Positions 1-11,790 of a stretch of 64,000 nucleotides of DNA are shown piece after piece. The notes below the pieces were generated by a model, which was not told the DNA's origin, did no database searches, and was given only the letters and a program-made list of their open reading frames with translations. Position numbers and translations under genes: made by a program. Position 1 is the first letter of the stretch, and the number at the start of each line of letters is the position of its first letter. This DNA comes from Actinomucor elegans (taxonomy: Eukaryota; Mucoromycota; Mucoromycetes; Mucorales; Mucoraceae), in contig JAMSLZ010000007.1 of the NCBI GenBank assembly GCA_026027325.1, positions 248,001 through 312,000 of the forward strand, written 5' to 3'.

Positions 1-1527
1 ATGCTGAAGCGTTTGCAAAAGTTGGGTATCACCAAGACCGATCCTAACGAGTTGACTGAGGACGAAATTGCCCGTTTTGTCCGTTTGGATGTTGATCCTG
101 ATACTATTACCTGGCAGCGTGGCGTTGATGTGAATGATCGTTTCTTGCGCAAAATTACCATTGGCCAAGCACCTACTGAAAAAGGTATGGAACGCCAAAC
201 TGGTTTTGATATCACTGTAGCTAGCGAAGTCATGGCTGTACTTGCTTTAGCTACTGACTTGAAGGACATGCGTGAGAGATTGGGTAGTATGGTTGTTGCT
301 TCTTCCAAGAGTGGAGAACCTATTACTGCTGATGATTTCGGTATTGGCGGTGCCTTGACTGTCTTGATGAAGGATGCTATCAAGCCTAATTTGATGCAGA
401 CTCTTGAAGGTACTCCTACCATTGTTCACGCGTAAGTACATACAAAATTAATTTGTCTTTTGATACTTTATGTGCTAACTTTTTTGATATTAGTGGCCCT
501 TTTGCCAATATTGCTCATGGTAACTCTTCCATTTTGGCCGACAAGATCGCTCTCAAGTTGGCTGGTTCCGATGGAACTGATATGGAGCCTGGTTACGTCG
601 TGACTGAAGCTGGTTTCGGCGCAGACATGGGTATGGAAAAGTTCTTTGATATCAAGTGTCGTGTTTCTGGCTTGCAACCCAATGCAGTCATCATTGTAGC
701 TACTGTCAGAGCTCTCAAGACCCACGGTGACGGCCCAGAAATCGTTGCTGGTAAGCCTTTGCCTGACGTCTACAGTGAAGAAAACTTGGAGCTCTTGGAA
801 AAGGGCTGCTGTAACTTGGCTAAGCATATTGAAAATGCAAAGAAGTTTGGTGTCCCTGTCGTTGTTGCTGTCAACCGCTTCACGTAAGTCTTTATAGCTC
901 TATTATTAATCTAATTAGTGCGCTAACGAAATATACTAGTAATGATACTGATGCTGAGATGGAACTTGTTCGTAAGATCTCTTTGGAAGCTGGTGCTTAC
1001 GACGCTGTTGCCTGTGATCACTGGGCTCGTGGAGGTGCTGGCGCCATTGATCTTGGTAAGGCTGTCATCAAGGCTTGTGAGCAACCTAGTAACTTCAAGT
1101 TCCTATACGATCTTGAACAACCTGTTGAAAACAAGATTGAATCCATTTGTCGCGAAATCTACGGTGCTGATGGCGTTGAATTTAGCGACTTGGCTAAAGA
1201 GAAAATCGAGACCTATACCCGTCAAGGCTTTGCTGCTCTTCCCATATGTATGGCCAAGACACAATATAGTTTCAGTCATGATCCCGCTCTTAAGGGTGTT
1301 CCCAAAGGATTCACTGTGCCCATCCGTGATATTCGTGCTTCTGTTGGTGCTGGTTTCCTTTATCCTTTAGTTGGTGCTATGCAAACTATGGTAAGCTTAT
1401 AAATGAATCAAGAGATATAAAACATTTAACTGACTTTTTTTTTCATCGTTAGCCTGGTTTGCCTACTCGTCCTTGCTTTTTTGATGTCGATTTGGATGAA
1501 AATGGTGAAGTTGTTGGTCTTTTCTAA
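1..1527 (+). CDS. C1-tetrahydrofolate synthase, formate-THF ligase domain (5' partial)
   Basis: Exons 1-431, 494-883, 940-1390 and 1453-1527. The joins keep frame across all three introns (donors GTAAGT, GTAAGT, GTAAGC). The protein is the C-terminal ~450 residues of the formate-tetrahydrofolate ligase domain. It includes the segment around [16 protein letters not shown], which belongs to the substrate-binding region of that family, and ends [18 protein letters not shown]. In fungi this domain follows a dehydrogenase/cyclohydrolase half in a trifunctional cytosolic or mitochondrial enzyme (ADE3/MIS1 type) that interconverts one-carbon folates for purine and thymidylate synthesis. The upstream half is outside the window, so the ATG at base 1 is internal. 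I cannot tell whether this is the cytosolic or mitochondrial isoform. Confidence 0.93.
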
Positions 1528-2432
1528 GAGAATATGTATGATTAAGAGTTACCAAAGTGTAATAGTAATAAATAAAAAAAAGAAAGAATGTGTATATGTA
1601 AATGAATTTCAATATACAGCCAGCTCCATTTAATGACTTTTTCTTCCATGGAAACCACCATTGCTCGCCAAACATCACCGCTTTTAGATCGGCTTTTATG
1701 TATAAAAATTTAGAGCGTAAAAAGTGTAGCACATCAAAAGGCTGAGTTGGCATAGTAATTTTGGAGAAAATGTAGCGCCATACTGAGTGATGCACTTAAC
1801 TTTTAACAAGTAGCAGTAATGAGGAGCAAAAGAGTTATGCAATAAAGATATATGATATATCAACATTGACAGCTTCTGGATTTAGAGGTAGAACGCGGTA
1901 CTGCACAGCATTGCGTCTTTGTTTGTATCGAAAGAAATGTGATGTTTTCAATATTGTCCCCTTGAAATCCAACAAAAAATGAGATGGTAATGAATTAACA
2001 AACAGGGCGTTTTGTTATACTTTATTTAGACCGTAATTTGCACTTATTGAAACTGAAACAGTATATGCTCTTTCATCATGAAACTTATAAAACCAAACTC
2101 GGCGGATTGCTAAAAGAATGGCAGTTTATTTTGAACTTGGACAAGTAGATACAAAACAAAACTGGTATCGGTTGAAATCTGTTGATCATTAAAATTTTAT
2201 GTGAAATGCATACATTTTACCAACTTACAGCACACTGGTAGTACTTTTATCAAATAATAATTTAAATGCACTCAATAGCTCATTATAAATACGTGCAAGT
2301 CATCATATATATCATTAAACCGAAATTGATACAGAGATTTATCGTTTATTAGATTCAGTGTACAGAAGATAGCGATAGTTTACAGTTCATACCTAAAAGA
2401 CGATATGTCTATTGGTTTTAAGTTAAATAATG

Positions 2433-2510
2433 ACTCTAGTAGATGTAGTACTTCATTTTAAAGGTCTAATAATTGTCGGGTGTGATATTAATTGGAACCA
2501 CTTCGATTTT
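2433..2510 (+). repeat. Dispersed repeat, degenerate copy
   Basis: The 5' part of the family is clear here (TAGTAGATGTAG followed by TTCATTTTAAA). The central GATGCGACATTAGACC box has decayed to GTGTGATATTAATTGGAACC. Weak copy. Confidence 0.4.
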
Positions 2511-2704
2511 GGAAATATTTTCATTGTTTGACAGCTAAGAGAGCTTTAAGAGCCTCTGTACGTTTTTCGTTGGGTTCTATATCGCTTTTTGCTACTATTG
2601 TTGTTTTGGTAACTCGTTTTTTTTATCCTGCGAACCTTCTTAACGCACTTATCAGTGTTTAATTGACCAAACGTAATATTGATCAGCATAAATTAGTAGA
2701 TTGA

Positions 2705-2803
2705 TTATGCATATATATCAATTGTCCGTGGTCTAATATCGCATTTGATTAGTATATTACACTCAAGACGAATTCAATGAATTTGATAAGAACTAGTAAT
2801 CCA
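2705..2803 (-). repeat. Dispersed repeat copy
   Basis: On the minus strand it reads TTACTAGT, then AAATTCATTGAATTC, then the core AATCAAATGCGATATTAGACC (split here: AATCAAATG / CGATATTAGACC). The order and spacing match other copies in the window. Confidence 0.6.
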
Positions 2804-3031
2804 TTCCATACGTACCCTATAACAATATCTCTAGTTATGTTAATATTTCTCGACAGAACTAGGTTTATTGTCACTGTTGAATAATAGTCCACATGTATGT
2901 AAGTAATTAAAGGTATCCATTCGTTTATTTGTGCAATAAGATATTACTATATACATGCGAATTCAGTATAAAAATACATCTAGTAGTTGTAGCTTTACTC
3001 TAGCTCTTTTAATTCTTCTTATTGTTCCGTC

Positions 3032-4486
3032 TTAATTATGATCTACTTCTTTGGACCGAGCAACAATCAGGGCAGAATCCACCTTGTGACCTTGAATATC
3101 AAACGTATCCCATTGCAGTGTCCATAAGCCATCAATACTATCAGCTGCAGGTGGCCTGAATTCCAGCATAACAAAGTGGAAATCCAACAACTTAGCTTCA
3201 TACATGCCCCAGTCCTTTACTTGCTCCAGATCAATATCACCACCTGCTCCTCCAATAATAGCATAATGAATGCCGTTTCTTTCTCCACGCTCATAGTTGT
3301 GTTGGTGTCCTGAAATCACCACATCCACACCACCTTCTTCAAACAACGGCACATAACGATCCTTGATAAAAGCTCCCCATTCACTCTGTCGCAGATTAAA
3401 CCATGCTTCCGGATCCCAATACTCCAAGAACGGAGGCACATGAACCACTACAATACGAAATTGCGCTTGCAGAAAGGCTTCTGACTTGATTTCCTGTCTT
3501 AGCCATTCGTCCTGCACTTCCCAATCCACATTACTATCCAGCACAATGAATCGAATGGCATTGTTGGCCAGGGAAAACGCAAACCACGGGTTTTCTTGTT
3601 CCTTATGCGAACGCGTGTATGTATACTCGCCTACCCAGTCATAGTCATGGTTACCATGAGCATAAATCAAGGGTGTTGTTTGACTGAGTTTATGCATAGC
3701 CAAAGGTGCAGCGAAATCAGTTTGCCATTGACGTAAGGAAGGATAGTTTTGTACCGCATCACCAGCATGTAACAAGAAATGAGGACGAGCTGATCGAGGG
3801 AATTTGCGGATCTGTCGCAGTAATGAAGAAAAAGTCATCATACCAAACTGATTATCGGCCATGGCTGCAATACGAATTGGTTCAGTGTCAACTTCTGCAA
3901 ACCATTCAAAACTGTATTTGGCAAGCGTCTTTTTCTTTTGATTCTGTTTGATGAGGGTAATAGCATAGTTGATCTGTCCACCTGCTTGAATAGGACCTAT
4001 AGTAGCTTTGTACACTGTATGATATGGATCGAGGACGTTGGCTTCTACAGGGCCGATGGTTGTTCTATTATTGGTATCTTGCCAATATGTCAAGATCATC
4101 TCTTTGTTGGTCATGCCACAGTTCATTTCCCATACTACTTGAACATGGTGAGTGTCCTGAACAAATAGCATTGGCTCTTTTCGAAGTAAGCCACATGAAA
4201 CGTATCCACGATCGAACATGGTATTGTCCATTTTAATTTTGATAAATGTCCAATAATTCGAAATGATTCCTCTTAAGCAGTACAGTACAAAAAAGATGAA
4301 GAGGGTAAACAGCAATATCGTCTTTTGATGAAGTCGAAACCATCTTGCTATGTGTTGTTTTTTCGGGAAAAGCGATTGGTGTTTGACTTGTTCATTGCTG
4401 TACGGATAAGGCGAAGTAGGCTGTTTATATTGAAAGGAAACCGAAGAATATGGTTCACTAAAGTCTGTATTCTGATAATGGCTCAT
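3032..4486 (-). CDS. Membrane-anchored purple-acid-phosphatase-like metallophosphoesterase
   Basis: This is a single-exon, 484-residue protein of the calcineurin-like metallophosphoesterase superfamily. Metal-ligand motifs appear in order: AAMADNQFG (about 205-214), HAGDAVQN (about 239), HGNHDYDW (about 275), VVHVPPF (about 350) and ISGHQHNYERG (about 395). A fibronectin-like N-terminal half precedes the catalytic domain, as in plant and fungal purple acid phosphatases. Residues ~54-73 form one hydrophobic segment after a basic, Tyr/Gln-rich N-terminus, so I infer a type II anchor with the enzyme in the secretory lumen or outside the cell. Substrate is unknown, with phosphomonoesters likely. 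The start is the first in-frame ATG. Confidence 0.85.
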   Translation of the reverse strand: MSHYQNTDFSEPYSSVSFQYKQPTSPYPYSNEQVKHQSLFPKKQHIARWFRLHQKTILLFTLFIFFVLYCLRGIISNYWTFIKIKMDNTMFDRGYVSCGLLRKEPMLFVQDTHHVQVVWEMNCGMTNKEMILTYWQDTNNRTTIGPVEANVLDPYHTVYKATIGPIQAGGQINYAITLIKQNQKKKTLAKYSFEWFAEVDTEPIRIAAMADNQFGMMTFSSLLRQIRKFPRSARPHFLLHAGDAVQNYPSLRQWQTDFAAPLAMHKLSQTTPLIYAHGNHDYDWVGEYTYTRSHKEQENPWFAFSLANNAIRFIVLDSNVDWEVQDEWLRQEIKSEAFLQAQFRIVVVHVPPFLEYWDPEAWFNLRQSEWGAFIKDRYVPLFEEGGVDVVISGHQHNYERGERNGIHYAIIGGAGGDIDLEQVKDWGMYEAKLLDFHFVMLEFRPPAADSIDGLWTLQWDTFDIQGHKVDSALIVARSKEVDHN

Positions 4487-4576
4487 TTGAGTGTATTATT
4501 ATATGTCATTTATTAATAAGGATTTAGTATATAGACAAGATAGAAACAAGATGGGGGGAATTAGGGTAGTTGAAGT

Positions 4577-4596
4577 TTTTTTTTTTTTTTTTTTTT
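4577..4596. repeat. Poly(T) tract
   Basis: About 20 T on the plus strand, between the metallophosphoesterase start and the ABC-transporter stop. Read along the minus strand it is a poly(A) run just after the ABC gene. Confidence 0.8.
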
Positions 4597-4614
4597 GTCT
4601 TACCCCAATCCCAT

Positions 4615-7600
4615 TTACGTGGTATTTAAGGACTGTTGCTGTACAAGGTCTTTATAAACACCGTTTAATTTGAGTAGATCCCAGTGGTTACCTTGTTCAA
4701 TCACTCGGCCGTTTTTGATAACGCAGATAAGATCAGCGTTTGTAATAGTAGACAATCTGTGGGCAATTGTGATAGTTGTACGGCCACCTTCTTCCAGGAT
4801 ATTATCCAAAGCTTCTTGAACCAGTTTCTCGCTTTCGGAATCTAGCGCAGAAGTCGCTTCATCCAACAGCAATATTTTGGGTTTACGGATCAAGGCTCGA
4901 GCAATGGCTATACGCTGCTTTTGACCTCCAGATAGCTGAGATCCCTTATCACCTGCTCGTGTATTATATCCTTCAGGCAAACTTGTGATAAATTTGTGAA
5001 TATTTGCTGCTTTGCATGCCTCTTCTACTTGATCACGGCTCACAGATTTGATATCATCTACACCAAAGCGAACATTATCTTCAATGGATAGATCAAATAG
5101 CACTGGCTCTTGTCCAACAAGCGCCATATGACTTCTAAGGTTTTTGAGCGAAAAGGACTTGACATTATGATTATCTACGCGTACCGTACCCTTTAAAGGG
5201 TCATACCAGCGTTGTAGCATCCCAATAACGGTTGATTTTCCGCTCCCACTTTGGCCAACAAGCGCAATGGTCTGTCCAGCTTTTCCATGTAGGTTGAATT
5301 CGCCGTCAAAAATAGGGATATCTGGCCTTGCTGGGTAGCGGAAGCCGACATCGTTAAAGTCGATTGATCCATCAATATCTTCCTTGTCGGGCTCTATGCC
5401 TTCCAGTTCAGGGTCAATGGATGGCTGTCTATCCAATATAGCAAAAGTAGCTATAGCTGCAATTTTGGCTTTGACAAAGGTTGGAATACACACACTGCTT
5501 CTACCAATGCCATCGGCCATAATCATGATCGCCATCATAGTAATGACCATTTGATCTAATTTCAGCTTGTCTTGCGTGATCAATTTGGCACCAGCGTAAA
5601 ACGCCACAGCATTGGTATAAAGTGAGGTACCTTGTAAGAGAGCAAATCCAATAGATGAAGTGTAAGCTTTACGTTGTGCAAGCTTATGAGGTCTACTCGT
5701 AGCATTAAAGTATTTGTCCTCAAAAAAGACTTGTTTGTTAAGCGCAGTAACAGTACGGATCTCTTTAATGGCTTCGCTTGCAACTTCAGCAGACTGCTCA
5801 TTGGCTTCTTTGGTGTTCCCTTCGAACCCTTCTTGGACCTTTGAGTTCCATCCAGCAGCTCCAGCAATCAATGGTGTCATGCAAGAAATAATCAATGTCA
5901 GCATCCAACTGTGCTTGAAAGCAATCGTCAAACCTATATAAAGTATCAGTGCCTAATCTATTACATTCTAACAGGATAACGTACCAATAGTAGACGTAAA
6001 AAGAATTTGAATAATATCGGGCCAAACACGCGTAATCATCTCATTCACGTTCTTAGCATCTACTGCAAGTTTTGAAGTCAAAGAGCCAACGCTATTTTCA
6101 TCTTGATCAAAATATCCAATCTCTTGCTTCAAGAATGCGGCAAACAGCATGCTTCTCAACTTCTTTGTATACCTAGAGCCTGCAATTTCAAAGCACACCA
6201 CTTGTAAAGAGAAACCCAGAAAGGCCACCAAACCCAAGATAACAAACAAGAAGCTATAAAAATTGGGTCCCTCCAAGGGACCATACTTTTTATCGTCGTT
6301 TTCATTGAGTAAAGTGATCACTTTAGCAAAGAAGAGAGCATATAGAGGAAACACACCACCTGCAAGAGCAGCACCTACAGTACCAAGCATCATCAAAGGC
6401 CAGTGAGGACGCATTTGCTTAATGATTCGCCAAATAGGAGCTTTCTGCTTCTTCCGATCATGTTTGTCTTTTTTTTCACGCTGTAATTTCTCTTCGTGTC
6501 CGTCCAACAGCTTGCTTTTTCTGGAGGTGATCGGCATACTAGCAATGGTTAAAGGCTCTGAGGCTCTTTGAAGCTCGATGCAACTTTTGCGGTTGACTTC
6601 AATGGCTTCATTGCGTAGCAGTACTTGGTCATATTCGTCCTCTTCCGCTTGGGTTGTATTTCGATTGTTATCATTTGATGTTTGGATTTGTTGCTTGAGT
6701 ACCAGTTCTTTGTATACACCACCCTTTGCTAAAAGTTCATTATGAGTACCTTGCTCGATCAAGTTGCCGTGTTCCATCACTACAATCAAATCAGCATTAC
6801 GGACAGTCGAAAGTCGATGAGCGATTACTAGTGTAGTACGATTTGCTGATGCTTCGTCTAACGCCTTTTGTACCTACAAAATAGTTCCCATTATTTAGCT
6901 ACAATCTTTGTAAGCGTATGTATAACAATAACTCTTACCAGTCGTTCTGATTGTGTATCTAAAGCACTTGTAGCCTAAAATATATCTGGTTACTATCTGC
7001 TGATTCGACTTTTAATATTAGACGGTTACCTCATCTAAAAGCAAGATGGATGGATTCTTCAAAATGGCTCTCGCAATAGCTATACGCTGCTTTTGTCCAC
7101 CAGATAACATACCGCCGTGCTCTCCAACCAAAGTATCATATCCTTTGGGTAATTGTTTGATAAAACTGTGACAATTGGCTTTCTTACAAGCTGCTGTAAT
7201 GTCTTGGAAGCTGATATTTTTGTCAGTTGAACCCATCATGAGGTTTTCTCGAATACTAGTGTTGAACAAAACCGGTTCTTGACTTACGATACCAATTTGC
7301 TGACGAAGCCATTTGACGTTCAATTCTTTCAAGTTTTTGCCGTCCAAAGTAATTTCTCCCGATAACGGATCATAGAAGCGCTGTAAAAGCTGGACACTGG
7401 TCGATTTACCAGAACCTGAGGGACCTACAAAGGCAACCGTCATACCTGGCTTAATTTTGAGACTTAGGTCCTTGAGGATCATCGTATCAGGCCGTGTAGG
7501 ATACCGAAACTTAACATGCTTGAATTCTATTTCACCCTGCACTTTGGAGGGCTTCAAACCACCTTGATCGTTTGAGTCGATTTCAGGCACTCGTTGGATT

Positions 7601-8682
7601 GTTTCAAATATCTTGTAAGCGGCTGCTGAAGCAGAAGATACTGCAGCCAAATTGGTGGGTAGCTGCAGTAATGAAAACTCACCCTGCATCATCGCCAAAA
7701 ACACCACCAATACAGTTGATCCATCCATTATATGATCTCTTACTAACCCAGAGCCATACCAGAACGAGAGACCGTACATAGCAAACAGACAAAACATAAA
7801 AGTACCGAGCCCAATACCGAGAATAATACCACGCTTGATACCGGCTCTCATTGCATTCTCAAGTTTATCATCATAACGTTTGGAGAACCGCTGCTGCAAA
7901 GAGAACGAATAGACGGTGCGGATACCAGCAAAGACCTGCTCTGAAATTGAACCTGCATCAGCATAGGCATTTTGTGTTTCTACAGTATATTTTGTCAACA
8001 GGATACCCATCACACCACCTGTACAAGCAAGAGCAGGAGTCACAGCAATCATTACTATAGACAATTTCCATCCTTTACTAAAAGCTACCGTACAGCCGGC
8101 AGCAAATTGAGCGAAGCACATCAAAAACTGACCAAAGCGTTCAGAGATGCCATCTTGAATCAATTGAATATCAACAGCGAGTCGTGTAGTGAGGGAGCCC
8201 TCTTCTGATCGGTCAAACCAGCTCATATCCTGCCTCAAGATTGAGTGTACATAGAGCTGGCGAATGCGTCTAGCTTGGTTTTCGCCTGTCAAAATCCAGA
8301 GACAATTGGATATATAAGCGGCCACCATAATGCCAGTACCCAAGTAGACATATAGCAAGATGATAGGAAGTACTTTATCCACAACATTCTCGTTGGATAT
8401 GATAGCTTCGCCCAAGCTCTTGAGGACATTACCGAAAAAAAGGATAGATATAGGCTGAATGGCGCCTGTAGTGCAAGAGCAACATGCAGCTATAGCGATG
8501 AGTAACAGATCAACTTTACTGGCAAACTGAAACAATCTCCAGATAGGAACTACTTCCTTCTTCTTCTTGGTTTTACTGTCATCTTGTTGCTTTTGATCCA
8601 TTGAGGAAGAAACAATGCTCGTTTCTTCTTTGATTTGCGTGTTATGGACGTTTTGTTTTTTTGGATTATGCACCTCTTCCAT
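4615..8682 (-). CDS. ABCB-type (MDR/P-glycoprotein-like) full ABC transporter
   Basis: Four exons: 8682-7030, 6974-6939, 6873-5985 and 5933-4615, giving 1298 residues. The order is TMD1-NBD1-TMD2-NBD2. NBD1 has Walker A GPSGSGKS (~419), signature LSGGQKQR (~526) and a Walker B/D-loop [12 protein letters not shown] that is assembled only by splicing. NBD2 has GQSGSGKST (~1085), LSGGQKQR and [12 protein letters not shown]. This architecture is that of ABCB exporters, which use ATP to extrude hydrophobic compounds or lipids. The plasma membrane is the likely site, but vacuole or mitochondrion cannot be excluded. The 36-nt exon 2 encodes only [12 protein letters not shown]. The start ATG precedes a Lys-rich cytosolic leader. 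The gene is divergent from the deadenylase gene, with a 321-bp shared upstream region. Confidence 0.94.
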
Positions 8683-9003
8683 ATGCTTATAAGTAATGCA
8701 AAGAAAGATAGAGCAGAAGAAAAGAGATTTGAAATGAAATACGTGCTTCGTTGTTCCTAATAACTCTAGCAGAACTTGATTACCATCTAACGGTCCACTT
8801 TCTCATTAATAAAAGATGCCGAGATCTTATTTTATACTTGGTATAGAGACATGGTAGTTGCCGAGAACCAAATCTAGTTACCGAATTACGGTAAGATTAA
8901 GATTAGATAGCGCCATATATAATTGATTTCTTGGGTTTTAAATAACGTTTACGCGTTGATCGCGTTGGTACGCGCTTATTAGACACATTTTTTTTTATAT
9001 ATC
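8683..9003. promoter_or_regulatory. Divergent intergenic promoter region
   Basis: These 321 bp lie between two divergent start codons, so they must carry both promoters. Three CGCG-containing motifs cluster near 8950-8978, among them a perfect ACGCGT. That hexamer is the MluI cell-cycle box in budding yeast; its meaning in this fungus is unknown. Confidence 0.4.
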
Positions 9004-10375
9004 ATGAAGACTCCCACCAGCGCCTACATTTCATCTTTTAATGATGTGACAGAAGCAAATCTTCAAGATCATTGCCTTGTCATTGCTACTAAATTGAAAG
9101 ATGCCACTCATGTCGCCATTGACCTCGAATTTACAGGTCTTTGTCGAAGTCGACAAAAAGATATGAACCACCGCTATGTCTCGATGAAAAGGGTAGTTGA
9201 AAACGGATCCATGCTATCTCTCGGTTTGTCAATTTTTGGTAAGAGCAAAAAGACCGAGAAAGAGGAGCAAAATCAAACGACGGAAGTGCCACCTCCTTTT
9301 GCCGAGTCCTACGTCTGTGATAATTTCAATTTCCTAACAAAAAAGAAGAGCTCATATGTTATTGATAATGATACCAAGAAATTTCTTACAGAGCATGGCT
9401 TCAGATTTGATAGACTTGAGCAAGAAGGTATTCCATTTACGCCTCCGAACATCCGTGGTAATAATCATCATAGTCAGACACCCTCGGAAACTGGCACCTA
9501 CACATTGCAAACAGTTTGGAATCAAATTATGACGGAAATAGCCCATTATAAAGTACCTTTGGTGGTTCATAATGGCTTACATGACCTACTCTATATTTAC
9601 AGTAGCTTCATTAACCCTCTACCTGAACGATGGACTGAGTTTGTGTCTAGATTACCCATTCATTTCCCTGGTGGCATCTTTGATACTAAATATCTGGTAG
9701 AAGCAGGTCCATTTGGTGATGCTTCATTCTTGACCTATGTATTTGCAAAATCCGATCGCGACCGACAAGACCGGTTCACAAATAGTACTCAAGCTAAACC
9801 CTATTTTGAAGTCGTTGTGAATCCAGCTGTCTATGGCAAAAAGAGCAATAATATCCCTATAGAAGAAACGAAAGACGATAGTAAAAAGAGAAAAGCCAGC
9901 ACTGATTTAGAGCAAGTAACCATCAAAAAGAAAAAGCGAGAATATTGTTATGAATACGCGGTAAGTATAATGCTAGTTGCAATAAACGTGTTTATTGATA
10001 AATCCTCCTATCCAACAATAGACGTACGGCTATTGCGGCCATGTTGATCTCAAAAACACTGAACATGATATCCAGGTAATTCTGGATAATCAACAAGGGC
10101 CATCAATTTATCCTCAAGTATATACATCAAAACCTGCAGACATTGAAGGAATGGAGGGTCATCACTCAGCTCATTTTGATGCGTACATGACGGCCTTTAC
10201 GTTTCTTTATCTTAAACATACTCTTTCTCCTAGTATCATGGAAGAAGGTCGCAATGCTGTAAAGATAGGTTCAGATAATATCCCAGTGCGATTTCCTTAC
10301 AAGAAAAAAGATGCAGTTACAAAGAAAGAACCATCTGAAGCAAATAAAGCAATGAAATTGGGAATGAATTGTTAA
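9004..10375 (+). CDS. CAF1-family 3'-5' exoribonuclease, TOE1/PARN-like
   Basis: Exons 9004-9960 and 10022-10375 (phase 0 join), 437 residues. The protein has the DEDD nuclease motifs of the CAF1 family: VAIDLEFTGL (~38-47), PLVVHNGLHDLLY (~189) and a C-terminal HHSAHFDAYMTAFTFLYL supplied by exon 2. A Lys-rich stretch (KKRKASTDLEQ and KKKKREYCYEYA) sits just before the splice junction, followed by TYGYCGHVDL. This could be a nuclear localisation signal and is consistent with TOE1, which trims 3' ends of small nuclear RNAs. PARN, which removes mRNA poly(A), is the alternative. Arrangement and motifs favour TOE1, but the assignment within the family is inference. Confidence 0.85.
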
Positions 10376-10667
10376 AAAATATTTGTCATATATTAAATTA
10401 TCTATCATTTGTCTTTGTCTTTATGTTTATTAGCCATTGATGGCCTTTTATCTTTGAGACATTTCATTCATTTAATTTCAATCAAGTTTGGGAAGTACCT
10501 AATAAAGAAAAAATACCAGTATTAATGGATAGGAATATAGCCTTTGATATGTATGAGCTGGCAATTGGAGAATATATAGTAGTTGTAAAATAATTGACCT
10601 TTTAGATGGCCATCATTTATGTCTTCAAACGAGGGGTATAAATATATACATATCATTACCTAAATAA

Positions 10668-10760
10668 TAGTTTTATTAGATGCAGAAGTTCTATTTAAAA
10701 ATAAAGTAGAAATCAAATGCGACATTAGACCGGGATTAGCCGAATGTTTTGTAATTGAAT
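10668..10760 (+). repeat. Dispersed repeat copy
   Basis: TTTTATTAGATGCAGAAG, then AAATCAAATGCGACATTAG and ACCGGGATTAGCCGAA. This is one of the best matches to the family core. Confidence 0.65.
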
Positions 10761-10855
10761 GTCCCAATCACTATAAAGTACTTGTAGTTTACATTTATCA
10801 ATTAGTAAGCAATTGTTATATATGCACATGCTCTATGGTGAAATGAAAGGCCCTA

Positions 10856-10945
10856 ATAAACATAGCAATTCATTTTAAATGTGGAAAAAAATAAGTAGAT
10901 GCGACATTAGATTGGAATTGGTCAAGAAATCTGTAGATTGTTTGA
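10856..10945 (+). repeat. Dispersed repeat copy
   Basis: GCAATTCATTTTAAATG, then TAGATGCGACATTAGATTGG and AATTGGTCAAGAAATCTG. It retains the 3' GGTCGAGAAATCTG-like segment. Confidence 0.65.
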
Positions 10946-11008
10946 TTCAAACATATAAAATGTATGCTTCAATTTATAGCATATAGATAAAATGTGATAC
11001 ACTTATTG

Positions 11009-11009
<1 letters not shown>

Positions 11010-11050
<41 letters not shown>
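11010..11050. repeat. TA/GA compound microsatellite
   Basis: A run of TA dinucleotides passes directly into a run of GA dinucleotides. Confidence 0.9.
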
Positions 11051-11052
<2 letters not shown>

Positions 11053-11518
11053 TAGTAATTCTAATATATACAGTAACTTTTCTAAACATGTGCTAGTCAT
11101 CAGATGCGACGATCAAGTAACACATTTCTTGATATTTTCGCTTGGTTATTCAACATCTTGACTAAGCTAACGTTTAACCTATGTTCAAAATATTCCAAAG
11201 ACATATCAAAAGTAGGAATAGATGGTTGATCACTTGATAGCTCTGCGTTTACCTTATCAAGGTTTCCTGAAGGACCGTAGATTGATAATATTAAACTCTA
11301 TTCTATCCGCCCACATTTGATCCTCCAAAGTTATGATTAATCCCCGTTATGCTATAACCTTCTTATTCGATTTTAGTAGAATAGTAAAATATGGAAACCG
11401 ATTGAAAAGCAGTGTCCACAATGAACAAACTCTGACAAAACGTCCATACTGTCAGACTAATCCTTAATCCTACTTGTTTTTTGCATTTGCTTGTCTCTGA
11501 ATATCTTAATTGATTGTG

Positions 11519-11790
11519 ATGTACGCGTTCTTTGGCAGATATATTACTGCTATTGTCAAGGCTTTGATGGGCATTGGTCGCCATGTTCTTCCCTATCAAG
11601 CATCAAGTTATGTTCGAGTAAAACCTACATACGATTTGTTGAACATGCTTAAACAAGAACGCCTGTTCAGCAATACCTTTGCTGTATGTATATATATATA
11701 TATGTCTTTATTATTATTGTCGAGTTGCTCGTTCTGAATGATGGCGCTTCTATTCAAACGTAATGTACTTGAAAAATAGCAATATATCTA
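11519..11790 (+). CDS. Small hypothetical protein (about 58 residues)
   Basis: A compact ORF from the ATG at 11519 reads MYAFFGRYITAIVKALMG, followed by basic, Tyr-rich sequence to LFSNTFA. A plausible donor (GTATGT, 11684) and an acceptor (TAG before 11780) would finish it as ...NTFAQYI. If unspliced, it stops at 11737 after a low-complexity run. One N-terminal hydrophobic/amphipathic stretch resembles small organellar membrane proteins, but I do not recognise the family. It is convergent with LSM5 and its proposed 3' end touches the LSM5 stop. Both the coding status and the splice are tentative. Confidence 0.35.

Larger units (their letters stand above)
1528..3031. other. Intergenic region, no gene seen
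   Basis: This is AT-rich spacer between the convergent ends of the C1-THF synthase and metallophosphoesterase genes. I find no convincing coding segment on either strand. It holds two degenerate copies of the dispersed repeat described below (about 2433-2510 on + and 2705-2803 on -). Confidence 0.6.
10376..11518. other. Intergenic region with repeats, no gene seen
   Basis: AT-rich spacer holding two repeat copies (about 10668-10760 and 10856-10945). It also has a TA/GA microsatellite at 11010-11050 and a weak core-like motif CAGATGCGACGATCAAG near 11100. I see no coding exon that I can support. Confidence 0.6.

Noticed and set aside
1..3. ATG at the first base taken as a start codon
   Set aside because: The protein begins in the middle of the formate-THF ligase domain, so the true start is upstream of the window.
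4491..4673. Short plus-strand ORF over the poly(T) tract
   Set aside because: It is poly-Phe from a homopolymer, with no flanking coding signal.
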